NCBI RefSeq assembly: GCF_963676685.1
Contig: NC_092345.1
Span: forward strand, 86,183,592-86,247,591
From: Mytilus edulis
Taxonomy: Eukaryota > Mollusca > Bivalvia > Mytilida > Mytilidae
DNA: 64,000 nucleotides
Direction of reading: 5' to 3'
Under the pieces are notes generated by a model. It ran no database searches and was not told where the DNA came from. It saw only the letters and a list, made by a program, of their open reading frames with translations. This document shows, piece after piece, positions 11,676 to 24,719 of this stretch. The stretch's first letter is position 1, and the number at the start of each line of letters is the position of its first letter. The position numbers and the translations under genes were made by a program.

Positions 11676-11747
11676 TCCCAGGTAGTCTAGTGGTTAGGAT
11701 TCCGCGCTCTCACCGCGGCGGCCGGGGTTCGATTCCCCGTCTGGGAA
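11676..11747 (+). tRNA. tRNA-Glu(CTC), unit R7
   Basis: Gene body matches R1, but the 5' flank has an extra C in the ACCCC run. Confidence 0.94.
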
Positions 11748-12142
11748 GATATTTTTGCGCCTTTTCTCCGGATCGATATTGATATTAATAACGGTATATG
11801 CTTCAAACAACTGTTATGTGTACGTGGTCAATGAAAGAAACGGTGTATGTTTGTCCTATCATGCAAATATATACTATATGATTTCCTTTTACACCACCGA
11901 TACTGTATATAAATTATGTCTTTCTTCAGCTCAATATATAACGAGGGCCGACTGATTGATGGTTCATTCATGAAAAAAGAACTACAAAATCTAATGTACT
12001 TGCTCAGCAAATTTCAACTGTTAAAGACATAAAGATAACCATCTCGTCTTGGTGCAAGACTTTTTTTTAACAATCAGAGTGGCATATATATATACATGGT
12101 ATGAAAATACACTACTTAAATTTAATGTTTTATCGTTGTGAA

Positions 12143-12214
12143 GGGGATGTAGCTCAGTGGTAGAGCGTTCGCTTTGCATGTGAAAGGCCCCGGGTTCGAT
12201 CCCCGGCATCTCCA
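12143..12214 (+). tRNA. tRNA-Ala(TGC), unit R7
   Basis: Matches R1. The spacer before it carries several one-base homopolymer differences. Confidence 0.94.
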
Positions 12215-12397
12215 CTCCTAATTTTTTGTCAATGTAATTGAGTCCACATAAACTATGTCTTTCGTGCACTATCAAGTGAAAAATGTACAGTTAAACATAA
12301 GAGAGCATCTCCGACCTCTCGTAGGACACCTACCTGAACACTTGTCCTGTGGTAAAAGGCGGAATTGAAAAGGAAATATTGATGAAAATCCAGGGAC

Positions 12398-12468
12398 GGG
12401 ATGTAGCTCAGTGGTAGAGCGTTCGCTTCGCATGTGAAAGGCCCCGGGTTCGATCCCCGGCATCTCCA
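12398..12468 (+). tRNA. tRNA-Ala(CGC), unit R7, one G short
   Basis: Only three G at the 5' end instead of four, so the gene is 71 nt and the first acceptor pair would be C-C. Everything else, including anticodon CGC and both boxes, is intact. The loss lies in a G run within a unit full of homopolymer indels next to an assembly gap, so a sequencing error is more likely than a real lesion. Confidence 0.8.
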
Positions 12469-12886
12469 TATTTTTTGGCCGCAGACAAAAGCGCCATCGA
12501 TAAATCAAAGTAATCTCGCCTACACAATGCTGCTTTGCCTTGAAAATCATAGAAAGCGCAACGAAATGTTAGTGCTGTTTAAACAGCGCACTCGATCGGC
12601 ACAGATGACTTCAAATTTCAAAATCATTCTTTAGAGGCATGTCTCAAATGCACGCTCAAACATTTCAGGCAAAGCCGAATAAATACCACACTCCCCCTTC
12701 CCCCCGACATGTTTTACTTGTGTCACAATATTATATGGATTATAACTTAATTATCGTGAGTCAGAACAAATCGAATGTTAATGTTAATGATTCCAGCCTG
12801 AAACAATGCGTTATATAAGCGTCGACGGTAGCGACTATTCGCGGTGATTTCGCTGCCTTTTGCAGTTTTAAGTTATTGACATTCTA

Positions 12887-12986
12887 NNNNNNNNNNNNNN
12901 NNNNNNNNNNNNNNNNNNNNNNNNNNNNNNNNNNNNNNNNNNNNNNNNNNNNNNNNNNNNNNNNNNNNNNNNNNNNNNNNNNNNNN
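12887..12986. other. Assembly gap (100 N) in unit R8
   Basis: Exactly 100 N. By comparison with R1 the gap replaces at least 355 bp, including the Glu gene of this unit; it could hide more units, since round 100-N gaps usually mark unknown length. Confidence 0.98.
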
Positions 12987-13210
12987 CTTTCTTCAGCTCA
13001 ATATATAACGAGGCCGACTGATTGATGGTTCATTTCATGAAAAAGAACTACAAAATCTAATGTACTTGCTCAGCAAATTTCAACTGTTAAAGACATAAAG
13101 ATAACCATCTCGTCTTGGTGCAAGACTTTTTTTTAACAATCAGAGTGGCATATATATATATACATGGTATGAAAATACACTACTTAAATTTAATGTTTTA
13201 TCGTTGTGAA

Positions 13211-13282
13211 GGGGATGTAGCTCAGTGGTAGAGCGTTCGCTTTGCATGTGAAAGGCCCCGGGTTCGATCCCCGGCATCTCCA
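13211..13282 (+). tRNA. tRNA-Ala(TGC), unit R8
   Basis: First tRNA after the gap; first unit with the longer TA run. Confidence 0.95.
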
Positions 13283-13465
13283 CTCCTAATTTTTTGTCAA
13301 TGTAATTGAGTCCACATAAACTATGTCTTTCGTGCACTATCAAGTGAAAAATGTACAGTTAAACATAAGAGAGCATCTCCGACCTCTCGTAGGACACCTA
13401 CCTGAACACTTGTCCTGTGGTAAAAGGCGGAATTGAAAAGGAAATATTGATGAAAATCCAGGGAC

Positions 13466-13537
13466 GGGGATGTAGCTCAGTGGTAGAGCGTTCGCTTCGC
13501 ATGTGAAAGGCCCCGGGTTCGATCCCCGGCATCTCCA
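13466..13537 (+). tRNA. tRNA-Ala(CGC), unit R8
   Basis: Full 72 nt, four G at the 5' end. Confidence 0.95.
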
Positions 13538-14065
13538 TATTTTTTGGCCGCAGACAAAAGCGCCATCGATAAATCAAAGTAATCTCGCCTACACAATGCT
13601 GCTTTGCCTTGAAAATCATAGAAAGCGCAACGAAATGTTAGTGCTGTTTAAACAGCGCACTCGATCGGCACAGATGACTTCAAATTTCAAAATCATTCTT
13701 TAGAGGCATGTCTCAAATGCACGCTCAAACATTTCAGGCAAAGCCGAATAAATACCACACTCCCCCTTCCCCCCGACATGTTTTACTTGTGTCACAATAT
13801 TATATGGATTATAACTTAATTATCGTGAGTCAGAACAAATCGAATGTTAATGTTAATGATTCCAGCCTGAAACAATGCGTTATATAGCGTCGACGGTAGC
13901 GACTATTCGCGGTGATTTCGCTGCCTTTTGCAGTTTTAAGTTATTGACATTCTATAGTCTATCTAACGCCAGTCGACATTCCCAATGACGTTGTAACGTA
14001 CAAAAAGGCATGATTGCTGTTATTGTTGCTCTTTATATGTGTTAAGTTACCCCACTATGAGTAAG

Positions 14066-14137
14066 TCCCAGGTAGTCTAGTGGTTAGGATTCCGCGCTCT
14101 CACCGCGGCGGCCGGGGTTCGATTCCCCGTCTGGGAA
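14066..14137 (+). tRNA. tRNA-Glu(CTC), unit R9
   Basis: Matches R1. Confidence 0.95.
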
Positions 14138-14533
14138 GATATTTTTGCGCCTTTTCTCCGGATCGATATTGATATTAATAACGGTATATGCTTCAAACAA
14201 CTGTTATGTGTACGTGGTCAATGAAAGAAACGGTGTATGTTTGTCCTATCATGCAAATATATACTATATGATTTCCTTTTACACCACCGATACTGTATAT
14301 AAATTATGTCTTTCTTCAGCTCAATATATAACGAGGCCGACTGATTGATGGTTCATTTCATGAAAAAGAACTACAAAATCTAATGTACTTGCTCAGCAAA
14401 TTTCAACTGTTAAAGACATAAAGATAACCATCTCGTCTTGGTGCAAGACTTTTTTTTAACAATCAGAGTGGCATATATATATATACATGGTATGAAAATA
14501 CACTACTTAAATTTAATGTTTTATCGTTGTGAA

Positions 14534-14605
14534 GGGGATGTAGCTCAGTGGTAGAGCGTTCGCTTTGCATGTGAAAGGCCCCGGGTTCGATCCCCGGCAT
14601 CTCCA
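14534..14605 (+). tRNA. tRNA-Ala(TGC), unit R9
   Basis: Matches R1; long TA allele upstream. Confidence 0.95.
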
Positions 14606-14788
14606 CTCCTAATTTTTTGTCAATGTAATTGAGTCCACATAAACTATGTCTTTCGTGCACTATCAAGTGAAAAATGTACAGTTAAACATAAGAGAGCATC
14701 TCCGACCTCTCGTAGGACACCTACCTGAACACTTGTCCTGTGGTAAAAGGCGGAATTGAAAAGGAAATATTGATGAAAATCCAGGGAC

Positions 14789-14860
14789 GGGGATGTAGCT
14801 CAGTGGTAGAGCGTTCGCTTCGCATGTGAAAGGCCCCGGGTTCGATCCCCGGCATCTCCA
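14789..14860 (+). tRNA. tRNA-Ala(CGC), unit R9
   Basis: Matches R1. Confidence 0.95.
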
Positions 14861-15388
14861 TATTTTTTGGCCGCAGACAAAAGCGCCATCGATAAATCAA
14901 AGTAATCTCGCCTACACAATGCTGCTTTGCCTTGAAAATCATAGAAAGCGCAACGAAATGTTAGTGCTGTTTAAACAGCGCACTCGATCGGCACAGATGA
15001 CTTCAAATTTCAAAATCATTCTTTAGAGGCATGTCTCAAATGCACGCTCAAACATTTCAGGCAAAGCCGAATAAATACCACACTCCCCCTTCCCCCCGAC
15101 ATGTTTTACTTGTGTCACAATATTATATGGATTATAACTTAATTATCGTGAGTCAGAACAAATCGAATGTTAATGTTAATGATTCCAGCCTGAAACAATG
15201 CGTTATATAGCGTCGACGGTAGCGACTATTCGCGGTGATTTCGCTGCCTTTTGCAGTTTTAAGTTATTGACATTCTATAGTCTATCTAACGCCAGTCGAC
15301 ATTCCCAATGACGTTGTAACGTACAAAAAGGCATGATTGCTGTTATTGTTGCTCTTTATATGTGTTAAGTTACCCCACTATGAGTAAG

Positions 15389-15460
15389 TCCCAGGTAGTC
15401 TAGTGGTTAGGATTCCGCGCTCTCACCGCGGCGGCCGGGGTTCGATTCCCCGTCTGGGAA
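15389..15460 (+). tRNA. tRNA-Glu(CTC), unit R10
   Basis: Matches R1. Confidence 0.95.
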
Positions 15461-15856
15461 GATATTTTTGCGCCTTTTCTCCGGATCGATATTGATATTA
15501 ATAACGGTATATGCTTCAAACAACTGTTATGTGTACGTGGTCAATGAAAGAAACGGTGTATGTTTGTCCTATCATGCAAATATATACTATATGATTTCCT
15601 TTTACACCACCGATACTGTATATAAATTATGTCTTTCTTCAGCTCAATATATAACGAGGCCGACTGATTGATGGTTCATTTCATGAAAAAGAACTACAAA
15701 ATCTAATGTACTTGCTCAGCAAATTTCAACTGTTAAAGACATAAAGATAACCATCTCGTCTTGGTGCAAGACTTTTTTTTAACAATCAGAGTGGCATATA
15801 TATATATACATGGTATGAAAATACACTACTTAAATTTAATGTTTTATCGTTGTGAA

Positions 15857-15928
15857 GGGGATGTAGCTCAGTGGTAGAGCGTTCGCTTTGCATGTGAAAG
15901 GCCCCGGGTTCGATCCCCGGCATCTCCA
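15857..15928 (+). tRNA. tRNA-Ala(TGC), unit R10
   Basis: Matches R1; long TA allele upstream. Confidence 0.95.
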
Positions 15929-16111
15929 CTCCTAATTTTTTGTCAATGTAATTGAGTCCACATAAACTATGTCTTTCGTGCACTATCAAGTGAAAAATGT
16001 ACAGTTAAACATAAGAGAGCATCTCCGACCTCTCGTAGGACACCTACCTGAACACTTGTCCTGTGGTAAAAGGCGGAATTGAAAAGGAAATATTGATGAA
16101 AATCCAGGGAC

Positions 16112-16183
16112 GGGGATGTAGCTCAGTGGTAGAGCGTTCGCTTCGCATGTGAAAGGCCCCGGGTTCGATCCCCGGCATCTCCA
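16112..16183 (+). tRNA. tRNA-Ala(CGC), unit R10
   Basis: Matches R1. Confidence 0.95.
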
Positions 16184-16711
16184 TATTTTTTGGCCGCAGA
16201 CAAAAGCGCCATCGATAAATCAAAGTAATCTCGCCTACACAATGCTGCTTTGCCTTGAAAATCATAGAAAGCGCAACGAAATGTTAGTGCTGTTTAAACA
16301 GCGCACTCGATCGGCACAGATGACTTCAAATTTCAAAATCATTCTTTAGAGGCATGTCTCAAATGCACGCTCAAACATTTCAGGCAAAGCCGAATAAATA
16401 CCACACTCCCCCTTCCCCCCGACATGTTTTACTTGTGTCACAATATTATATGGATTATAACTTAATTATCGTGAGTCAGAACAAATCGAATGTTAATGTT
16501 AATGATTCCAGCCTGAAACAATGCGTTATATAGCGTCGACGGTAGCGACTATTCGCGGTGATTTCGCTGCCTTTTGCAGTTTTAAGTTATTGACATTCTA
16601 TAGTCTATCTAACGCCAGTCGACATTCCCAATGACGTTGTAACGTACAAAAAGGCATGATTGCTGTTATTGTTGCTCTTTATATGTGTTAAGTTACCCCA
16701 CTATGAGTAAG

Positions 16712-16783
16712 TCCCAGGTAGTCTAGTGGTTAGGATTCCGCGCTCTCACCGCGGCGGCCGGGGTTCGATTCCCCGTCTGGGAA
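16712..16783 (+). tRNA. tRNA-Glu(CTC), unit R11
   Basis: Matches R1. Confidence 0.95.
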
Positions 16784-17179
16784 GATATTTTTGCGCCTTT
16801 TCTCCGGATCGATATTGATATTAATAACGGTATATGCTTCAAACAACTGTTATGTGTACGTGGTCAATGAAAGAAACGGTGTATGTTTGTCCTATCATGC
16901 AAATATATACTATATGATTTCCTTTTACACCACCGATACTGTATATAAATTATGTCTTTCTTCAGCTCAATATATAACGAGGCCGACTGATTGATGGTTC
17001 ATTTCATGAAAAAGAACTACAAAATCTAATGTACTTGCTCAGCAAATTTCAACTGTTAAAGACATAAAGATAACCATCTCGTCTTGGTGCAAGACTTTTT
17101 TTTAACAATCAGAGTGGCATATATATATATACATGGTATGAAAATACACTACTTAAATTTAATGTTTTATCGTTGTGAA

Positions 17180-17251
17180 GGGGATGTAGCTCAGTGGTAG
17201 AGCGTTCGCTTTGCATGTGAAAGGCCCCGGGTTCGATCCCCGGCATCTCCA
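17180..17251 (+). tRNA. tRNA-Ala(TGC), unit R11
   Basis: Matches R1; long TA allele upstream. Confidence 0.95.
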
Positions 17252-17434
17252 CTCCTAATTTTTTGTCAATGTAATTGAGTCCACATAAACTATGTCTTTC
17301 GTGCACTATCAAGTGAAAAATGTACAGTTAAACATAAGAGAGCATCTCCGACCTCTCGTAGGACACCTACCTGAACACTTGTCCTGTGGTAAAAGGCGGA
17401 ATTGAAAAGGAAATATTGATGAAAATCCAGGGAC

Positions 17435-17506
17435 GGGGATGTAGCTCAGTGGTAGAGCGTTCGCTTCGCATGTGAAAGGCCCCGGGTTCGATCCCCGGCA
17501 TCTCCA
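17435..17506 (+). tRNA. tRNA-Ala(CGC), unit R11
   Basis: Matches R1. Confidence 0.95.
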
Positions 17507-18034
17507 TATTTTTTGGCCGCAGACAAAAGCGCCATCGATAAATCAAAGTAATCTCGCCTACACAATGCTGCTTTGCCTTGAAAATCATAGAAAGCGCAAC
17601 GAAATGTTAGTGCTGTTTAAACAGCGCACTCGATCGGCACAGATGACTTCAAATTTCAAAATCATTCTTTAGAGGCATGTCTCAAATGCACGCTCAAACA
17701 TTTCAGGCAAAGCCGAATAAATACCACACTCCCCCTTCCCCCCGACATGTTTTACTTGTGTCACAATATTATATGGATTATAACTTAATTATCGTGAGTC
17801 AGAACAAATCGAATGTTAATGTTAATGATTCCAGCCTGAAACAATGCGTTATATAGCGTCGACGGTAGCGACTATTCGCGGTGATTTCGCTGCCTTTTGC
17901 AGTTTTAAGTTATTGACATTCTATAGTCTATCTAACGCCAGTCGACATTCCCAATGACGTTGTAACGTACAAAAAGGCATGATTGCTGTTATTGTTGCTC
18001 TTTATATGTGTTAAGTTACCCCACTATGAGTAAG

Positions 18035-18106
18035 TCCCAGGTAGTCTAGTGGTTAGGATTCCGCGCTCTCACCGCGGCGGCCGGGGTTCGATTCCCCGTC
18101 TGGGAA
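18035..18106 (+). tRNA. tRNA-Glu(CTC), unit R12
   Basis: Matches R1. Confidence 0.95.
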
Positions 18107-18500
18107 GATATTTTTGCGCCTTTTCTCCGGATCGATATTGATATTAATAACGGTATATGCTTCAAACAACTGTTATGTGTACGTGGTCAATGAAAGAAAC
18201 GGTGTATGTTTGTCCTATCATGCAAATATATACTATATGATTTCCTTTTACACCACCGATACTGTATATAAATTATGTCTTTCTTCAGCTCAATATATAA
18301 CGAGGCCGACTGATTGATGGTTCATTTCATGAAAAAGAACTACAAAATCTAATGTACTTGCTCAGCAAATTTCAACTGTTAAAGACATAAAGATAACCAT
18401 CTCGTCTTGGTGCAAGACTTTTTTTTAACAATCAGAGTGGCATATATATATACATGGTATGAAAATACACTACTTAAATTTAATGTTCTATCGTTGTGAA

Positions 18501-18572
18501 GGGGATGTAGCTCAGTGGTAGAGCGTTCGCTTTGCATGTGAAAGGCCCCGGGTTCGATCCCCGGCATCTCCA
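18501..18572 (+). tRNA. tRNA-Ala(TGC), unit R12
   Basis: Matches R1; short TA allele upstream, and a T-to-C change private to this unit at 18488, 13 bp before the gene. Confidence 0.95.
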
Positions 18573-18755
18573 CTCCTAATTTTTTGTCAATGTAATTGAG
18601 TCCACATAAACTATGTCTTTCGTGCACTATCAAGTGAAAAATGTACAGTTAAACATAAGAGAGCATCTCCGACCTCTCGTAGGACACCTACCTGAACACT
18701 TGTCCTGTGGTAAAAGGCGGAATTGAAAAGGAAATATTGATGAAAATCCAGGGAC

Positions 18756-18827
18756 GGGGATGTAGCTCAGTGGTAGAGCGTTCGCTTCGCATGTGAAAGG
18801 CCCCGGGTTCGATCCCCGGCATCTCCA
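18756..18827 (+). tRNA. tRNA-Ala(CGC), unit R12
   Basis: Matches R1. Confidence 0.95.
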
Positions 18828-19355
18828 TATTTTTTGGCCGCAGACAAAAGCGCCATCGATAAATCAAAGTAATCTCGCCTACACAATGCTGCTTTGCCTT
18901 GAAAATCATAGAAAGCGCAACGAAATGTTAGTGCTGTTTAAACAGCGCACTCGATCGGCACAGATGACTTCAAATTTCAAAATCATTCTTTAGAGGCATG
19001 TCTCAAATGCACGCTCAAACATTTCAGGCAAAGCCGAATAAATACCACACTCCCCCTTCCCCCCGACATGTTTTACTTGTGTCACAATATTATATGGATT
19101 ATAACTTAATTATCGTGAGTCAGAACAAATCGAATGTTAATGTTAATGATTCCAGCCTGAAACAATGCGTTATATAGCGTCGACGGTAGCGACTATTCGC
19201 GGTGATTTCGCTGCCTTTTGCAGTTTTAAGTTATTGACATTCTATAGTCTATCTAACGCCAGTCGACATTCCCAATGACGTTGTAACGTACAAAAAGGCA
19301 TGATTGCTGTTATTGTTGCTCTTTATATGTGTTAAGTTACCCCACTATGAGTAAG

Positions 19356-19427
19356 TCCCAGGTAGTCTAGTGGTTAGGATTCCGCGCTCTCACCGCGGCG
19401 GCCGGGGTTCGATTCCCCGTCTGGGAA
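19356..19427 (+). tRNA. tRNA-Glu(CTC), unit R13
   Basis: Matches R1. Confidence 0.95.
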
Positions 19428-19823
19428 GATATTTTTGCGCCTTTTCTCCGGATCGATATTGATATTAATAACGGTATATGCTTCAAACAACTGTTATGTG
19501 TACGTGGTCAATGAAAGAAACGGTGTATGTTTGTCCTATCATGCAAATATATACTATATGATTTCCTTTTACACCACCGATACTGTATATAAATTATGTC
19601 TTTCTTCAGCTCAATATATAACGAGGCCGACTGATTGATGGTTCATTTCATGAAAAAGAACTACAAAATCTAATGTACTTGCTCAGCAAATTTCAACTGT
19701 TAAAGACATAAAGATAACCATCTCGTCTTGGTGCAAGACTTTTTTTTAACAATCAGAGTGGCATATATATATATACATGGTATGAAAATACACTACTTAA
19801 ATTTAATGTTTTATCGTTGTGAA

Positions 19824-19895
19824 GGGGATGTAGCTCAGTGGTAGAGCGTTCGCTTTGCATGTGAAAGGCCCCGGGTTCGATCCCCGGCATCTCCA
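19824..19895 (+). tRNA. tRNA-Ala(TGC), unit R13
   Basis: Matches R1; long TA allele upstream. Confidence 0.95.
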
Positions 19896-20078
19896 CTCCT
19901 AATTTTTTGTCAATGTAATTGAGTCCACATAAACTATGTCTTTCGTGCACTATCAAGTGAAAAATGTACAGTTAAACATAAGAGAGCATCTCCGACCTCT
20001 CGTAGGACACCTACCTGAACACTTGTCCTGTGGTAAAAGGCGGAATTGAAAAGGAAATATTGATGAAAATCCAGGGAC

Positions 20079-20150
20079 GGGGATGTAGCTCAGTGGTAGA
20101 GCGTTCGCTTCGCATGTGAAAGGCCCCGGGTTCGATCCCCGGCATCTCCA
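20079..20150 (+). tRNA. tRNA-Ala(CGC), unit R13
   Basis: Matches R1. Confidence 0.95.
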
Positions 20151-20678
20151 TATTTTTTGGCCGCAGACAAAAGCGCCATCGATAAATCAAAGTAATCTCG
20201 CCTACACAATGCTGCTTTGCCTTGAAAATCATAGAAAGCGCAACGAAATGTTAGTGCTGTTTAAACAGCGCACTCGATCGGCACAGATGACTTCAAATTT
20301 CAAAATCATTCTTTAGAGGCATGTCTCAAATGCACGCTCAAACATTTCAGGCAAAGCCGAATAAATACCACACTCCCCCTTCCCCCCGACATGTTTTACT
20401 TGTGTCACAATATTATATGGATTATAACTTAATTATCGTGAGTCAGAACAAATCGAATGTTAATGTTAATGATTCCAGCCTGAAACAATGCGTTATATAG
20501 CGTCGACGGTAGCGACTATTCGCGGTGATTTCGCTGCCTTTTGCAGTTTTAAGTTATTGACATTCTATAGTCTATCTAACGCCAGTCGACATTCCCAATG
20601 ACGTTGTAACGTACAAAAAGGCATGATTGCTGTTATTGTTGCTCTTTATATGTGTTAAGTTACCCCACTATGAGTAAG

Positions 20679-20750
20679 TCCCAGGTAGTCTAGTGGTTAG
20701 GATTCCGCGCTCTCACCGCGGCGGCCGGGGTTCGATTCCCCGTCTGGGAA
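20679..20750 (+). tRNA. tRNA-Glu(CTC), unit R14
   Basis: Matches R1. Confidence 0.95.
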
Positions 20751-21146
20751 GATATTTTTGCGCCTTTTCTCCGGATCGATATTGATATTAATAACGGTAT
20801 ATGCTTCAAACAACTGTTATGTGTACGTGGTCAATGAAAGAAACGGTGTATGTTTGTCCTATCATGCAAATATATACTATATGATTTCCTTTTACACCAC
20901 CGATACTGTATATAAATTATGTCTTTCTTCAGCTCAATATATAACGAGGCCGACTGATTGATGGTTCATTTCATGAAAAAGAACTACAAAATCTAATGTA
21001 CTTGCTCAGCAAATTTCAACTGTTAAAGACATAAAGATAACCATCTCGTCTTGGTGCAAGACTTTTTTTTAACAATCAGAGTGGCATATATATATATACA
21101 TGGTATGAAAATACACTACTTAAATTTAATGTTTTATCGTTGTGAA

Positions 21147-21218
21147 GGGGATGTAGCTCAGTGGTAGAGCGTTCGCTTTGCATGTGAAAGGCCCCGGGTT
21201 CGATCCCCGGCATCTCCA
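21147..21218 (+). tRNA. tRNA-Ala(TGC), unit R14
   Basis: Matches R1; long TA allele upstream. Confidence 0.95.
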
Positions 21219-21401
21219 CTCCTAATTTTTTGTCAATGTAATTGAGTCCACATAAACTATGTCTTTCGTGCACTATCAAGTGAAAAATGTACAGTTAAAC
21301 ATAAGAGAGCATCTCCGACCTCTCGTAGGACACCTACCTGAACACTTGTCCTGTGGTAAAAGGCGGAATTGAAAAGGAAATATTGATGAAAATCCAGGGA
21401 C

Positions 21402-21473
21402 GGGGATGTAGCTCAGTGGTAGAGCGTTCGCTTCGCATGTGAAAGGCCCCGGGTTCGATCCCCGGCATCTCCA
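21402..21473 (+). tRNA. tRNA-Ala(CGC), unit R14
   Basis: Matches R1. Confidence 0.95.
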
Positions 21474-22001
21474 TATTTTTTGGCCGCAGACAAAAGCGCC
21501 ATCGATAAATCAAAGTAATCTCGCCTACACAATGCTGCTTTGCCTTGAAAATCATAGAAAGCGCAACGAAATGTTAGTGCTGTTTAAACAGCGCACTCGA
21601 TCGGCACAGATGACTTCAAATTTCAAAATCATTCTTTAGAGGCATGTCTCAAATGCACGCTCAAACATTTCAGGCAAAGCCGAATAAATACCACACTCCC
21701 CCTTCCCCCCGACATGTTTTACTTGTGTCACAATATTATATGGATTATAACTTAATTATCGTGAGTCAGAACAAATCGAATGTTAATGTTAATGATTCCA
21801 GCCTGAAACAATGCGTTATATAGCGTCGACGGTAGCGACTATTCGCGGTGATTTCGCTGCCTTTTGCAGTTTTAAGTTATTGACATTCTATAGTCTATCT
21901 AACGCCAGTCGACATTCCCAATGACGTTGTAACGTACAAAAAGGCATGATTGCTGTTATTGTTGCTCTTTATATGTGTTAAGTTACCCCACTATGAGTAA
22001 G

Positions 22002-22073
22002 TCCCAGGTAGTCTAGTGGTTAGGATTCCGCGCTCTCACCGCGGCGGCCGGGGTTCGATTCCCCGTCTGGGAA
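22002..22073 (+). tRNA. tRNA-Glu(CTC), unit R15
   Basis: Matches R1. Confidence 0.95.
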
Positions 22074-22469
22074 GATATTTTTGCGCCTTTTCTCCGGATC
22101 GATATTGATATTAATAACGGTATATGCTTCAAACAACTGTTATGTGTACGTGGTCAATGAAAGAAACGGTGTATGTTTGTCCTATCATGCAAATATATAC
22201 TATATGATTTCCTTTTACACCACCGATACTGTATATAAATTATGTCTTTCTTCAGCTCAATATATAACGAGGCCGACTGATTGATGGTTCATTTCATGAA
22301 AAAGAACTACAAAATCTAATGTACTTGCTCAGCAAATTTCAACTGTTAAAGACATAAAGATAACCATCTCGTCTTGGTGCAAGACTTTTTTTTAACAATC
22401 AGAGTGGCATATATATATATACATGGTATGAAAATACACTACTTAAATTTAATGTTTTATCGTTGTGAA

Positions 22470-22541
22470 GGGGATGTAGCTCAGTGGTAGAGCGTTCGCT
22501 TTGCATGTGAAAGGCCCCGGGTTCGATCCCCGGCATCTCCA
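22470..22541 (+). tRNA. tRNA-Ala(TGC), unit R15
   Basis: Matches R1; long TA allele upstream. Confidence 0.95.
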
Positions 22542-22724
22542 CTCCTAATTTTTTGTCAATGTAATTGAGTCCACATAAACTATGTCTTTCGTGCACTATC
22601 AAGTGAAAAATGTACAGTTAAACATAAGAGAGCATCTCCGACCTCTCGTAGGACACCTACCTGAACACTTGTCCTGTGGTAAAAGGCGGAATTGAAAAGG
22701 AAATATTGATGAAAATCCAGGGAC

Positions 22725-22796
22725 GGGGATGTAGCTCAGTGGTAGAGCGTTCGCTTCGCATGTGAAAGGCCCCGGGTTCGATCCCCGGCATCTCCA
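22725..22796 (+). tRNA. tRNA-Ala(CGC), unit R15
   Basis: Matches R1. Confidence 0.95.
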
Positions 22797-23324
22797 TATT
22801 TTTTGGCCGCAGACAAAAGCGCCATCGATAAATCAAAGTAATCTCGCCTACACAATGCTGCTTTGCCTTGAAAATCATAGAAAGCGCAACGAAATGTTAG
22901 TGCTGTTTAAACAGCGCACTCGATCGGCACAGATGACTTCAAATTTCAAAATCATTCTTTAGAGGCATGTCTCAAATGCACGCTCAAACATTTCAGGCAA
23001 AGCCGAATAAATACCACACTCCCCCTTCCCCCCGACATGTTTTACTTGTGTCACAATATTATATGGATTATAACTTAATTATCGTGAGTCAGAACAAATC
23101 GAATGTTAATGTTAATGATTCCAGCCTGAAACAATGCGTTATATAGCGTCGACGGTAGCGACTATTCGCGGTGATTTCGCTGCCTTTTGCAGTTTTAAGT
23201 TATTGACATTCTATAGTCTATCTAACGCCAGTCGACATTCCCAATGACGTTGTAACGTACAAAAAGGCATGATTGCTGTTATTGTTGCTCTTTATATGTG
23301 TTAAGTTACCCCACTATGAGTAAG

Positions 23325-23396
23325 TCCCAGGTAGTCTAGTGGTTAGGATTCCGCGCTCTCACCGCGGCGGCCGGGGTTCGATTCCCCGTCTGGGAA
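23325..23396 (+). tRNA. tRNA-Glu(CTC), unit R16
   Basis: Matches R1. Confidence 0.95.
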
Positions 23397-23792
23397 GATA
23401 TTTTTGCGCCTTTTCTCCGGATCGATATTGATATTAATAACGGTATATGCTTCAAACAACTGTTATGTGTACGTGGTCAATGAAAGAAACGGTGTATGTT
23501 TGTCCTATCATGCAAATATATACTATATGATTTCCTTTTACACCACCGATACTGTATATAAATTATGTCTTTCTTCAGCTCAATATATAACGAGGCCGAC
23601 TGATTGATGGTTCATTTCATGAAAAAGAACTACAAAATCTAATGTACTTGCTCAGCAAATTTCAACTGTTAAAGACATAAAGATAACCATCTCGTCTTGG
23701 TGCAAGACTTTTTTTTAACAATCAGAGTGGCATATATATATATACATGGTATGAAAATACACTACTTAAATTTAATGTTTTATCGTTGTGAA

Positions 23793-23864
23793 GGGGATGT
23801 AGCTCAGTGGTAGAGCGTTCGCTTTGCATGTGAAAGGCCCCGGGTTCGATCCCCGGCATCTCCA
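23793..23864 (+). tRNA. tRNA-Ala(TGC), unit R16
   Basis: Matches R1; long TA allele upstream. Confidence 0.95.
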
Positions 23865-24047
23865 CTCCTAATTTTTTGTCAATGTAATTGAGTCCACATA
23901 AACTATGTCTTTCGTGCACTATCAAGTGAAAAATGTACAGTTAAACATAAGAGAGCATCTCCGACCTCTCGTAGGACACCTACCTGAACACTTGTCCTGT
24001 GGTAAAAGGCGGAATTGAAAAGGAAATATTGATGAAAATCCAGGGAC

Positions 24048-24119
24048 GGGGATGTAGCTCAGTGGTAGAGCGTTCGCTTCGCATGTGAAAGGCCCCGGGT
24101 TCGATCCCCGGCATCTCCA
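24048..24119 (+). tRNA. tRNA-Ala(CGC), unit R16
   Basis: Matches R1. Confidence 0.95.
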
Positions 24120-24647
24120 TATTTTTTGGCCGCAGACAAAAGCGCCATCGATAAATCAAAGTAATCTCGCCTACACAATGCTGCTTTGCCTTGAAAATCA
24201 TAGAAAGCGCAACGAAATGTTAGTGCTGTTTAAACAGCGCACTCGATCGGCACAGATGACTTCAAATTTCAAAATCATTCTTTAGAGGCATGTCTCAAAT
24301 GCACGCTCAAACATTTCAGGCAAAGCCGAATAAATACCACACTCCCCCTTCCCCCCGACATGTTTTACTTGTGTCACAATATTATATGGATTATAACTTA
24401 ATTATCGTGAGTCAGAACAAATCGAATGTTAATGTTAATGATTCCAGCCTGAAACAATGCGTTATATAGCGTCGACGGTAGCGACTATTCGCGGTGATTT
24501 CGCTGCCTTTTGCAGTTTTAAGTTATTGACATTCTATAGTCTATCTAACGCCAGTCGACATTCCCAATGACGTTGTAACGTACAAAAAGGCATGATTGCT
24601 GTTATTGTTGCTCTTTATATGTGTTAAGTTACCCCACTATGAGTAAG

Positions 24648-24719
24648 TCCCAGGTAGTCTAGTGGTTAGGATTCCGCGCTCTCACCGCGGCGGCCGGGGT
24701 TCGATTCCCCGTCTGGGAA
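24648..24719 (+). tRNA. tRNA-Glu(CTC), unit R17
   Basis: Matches R1. Confidence 0.95.
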
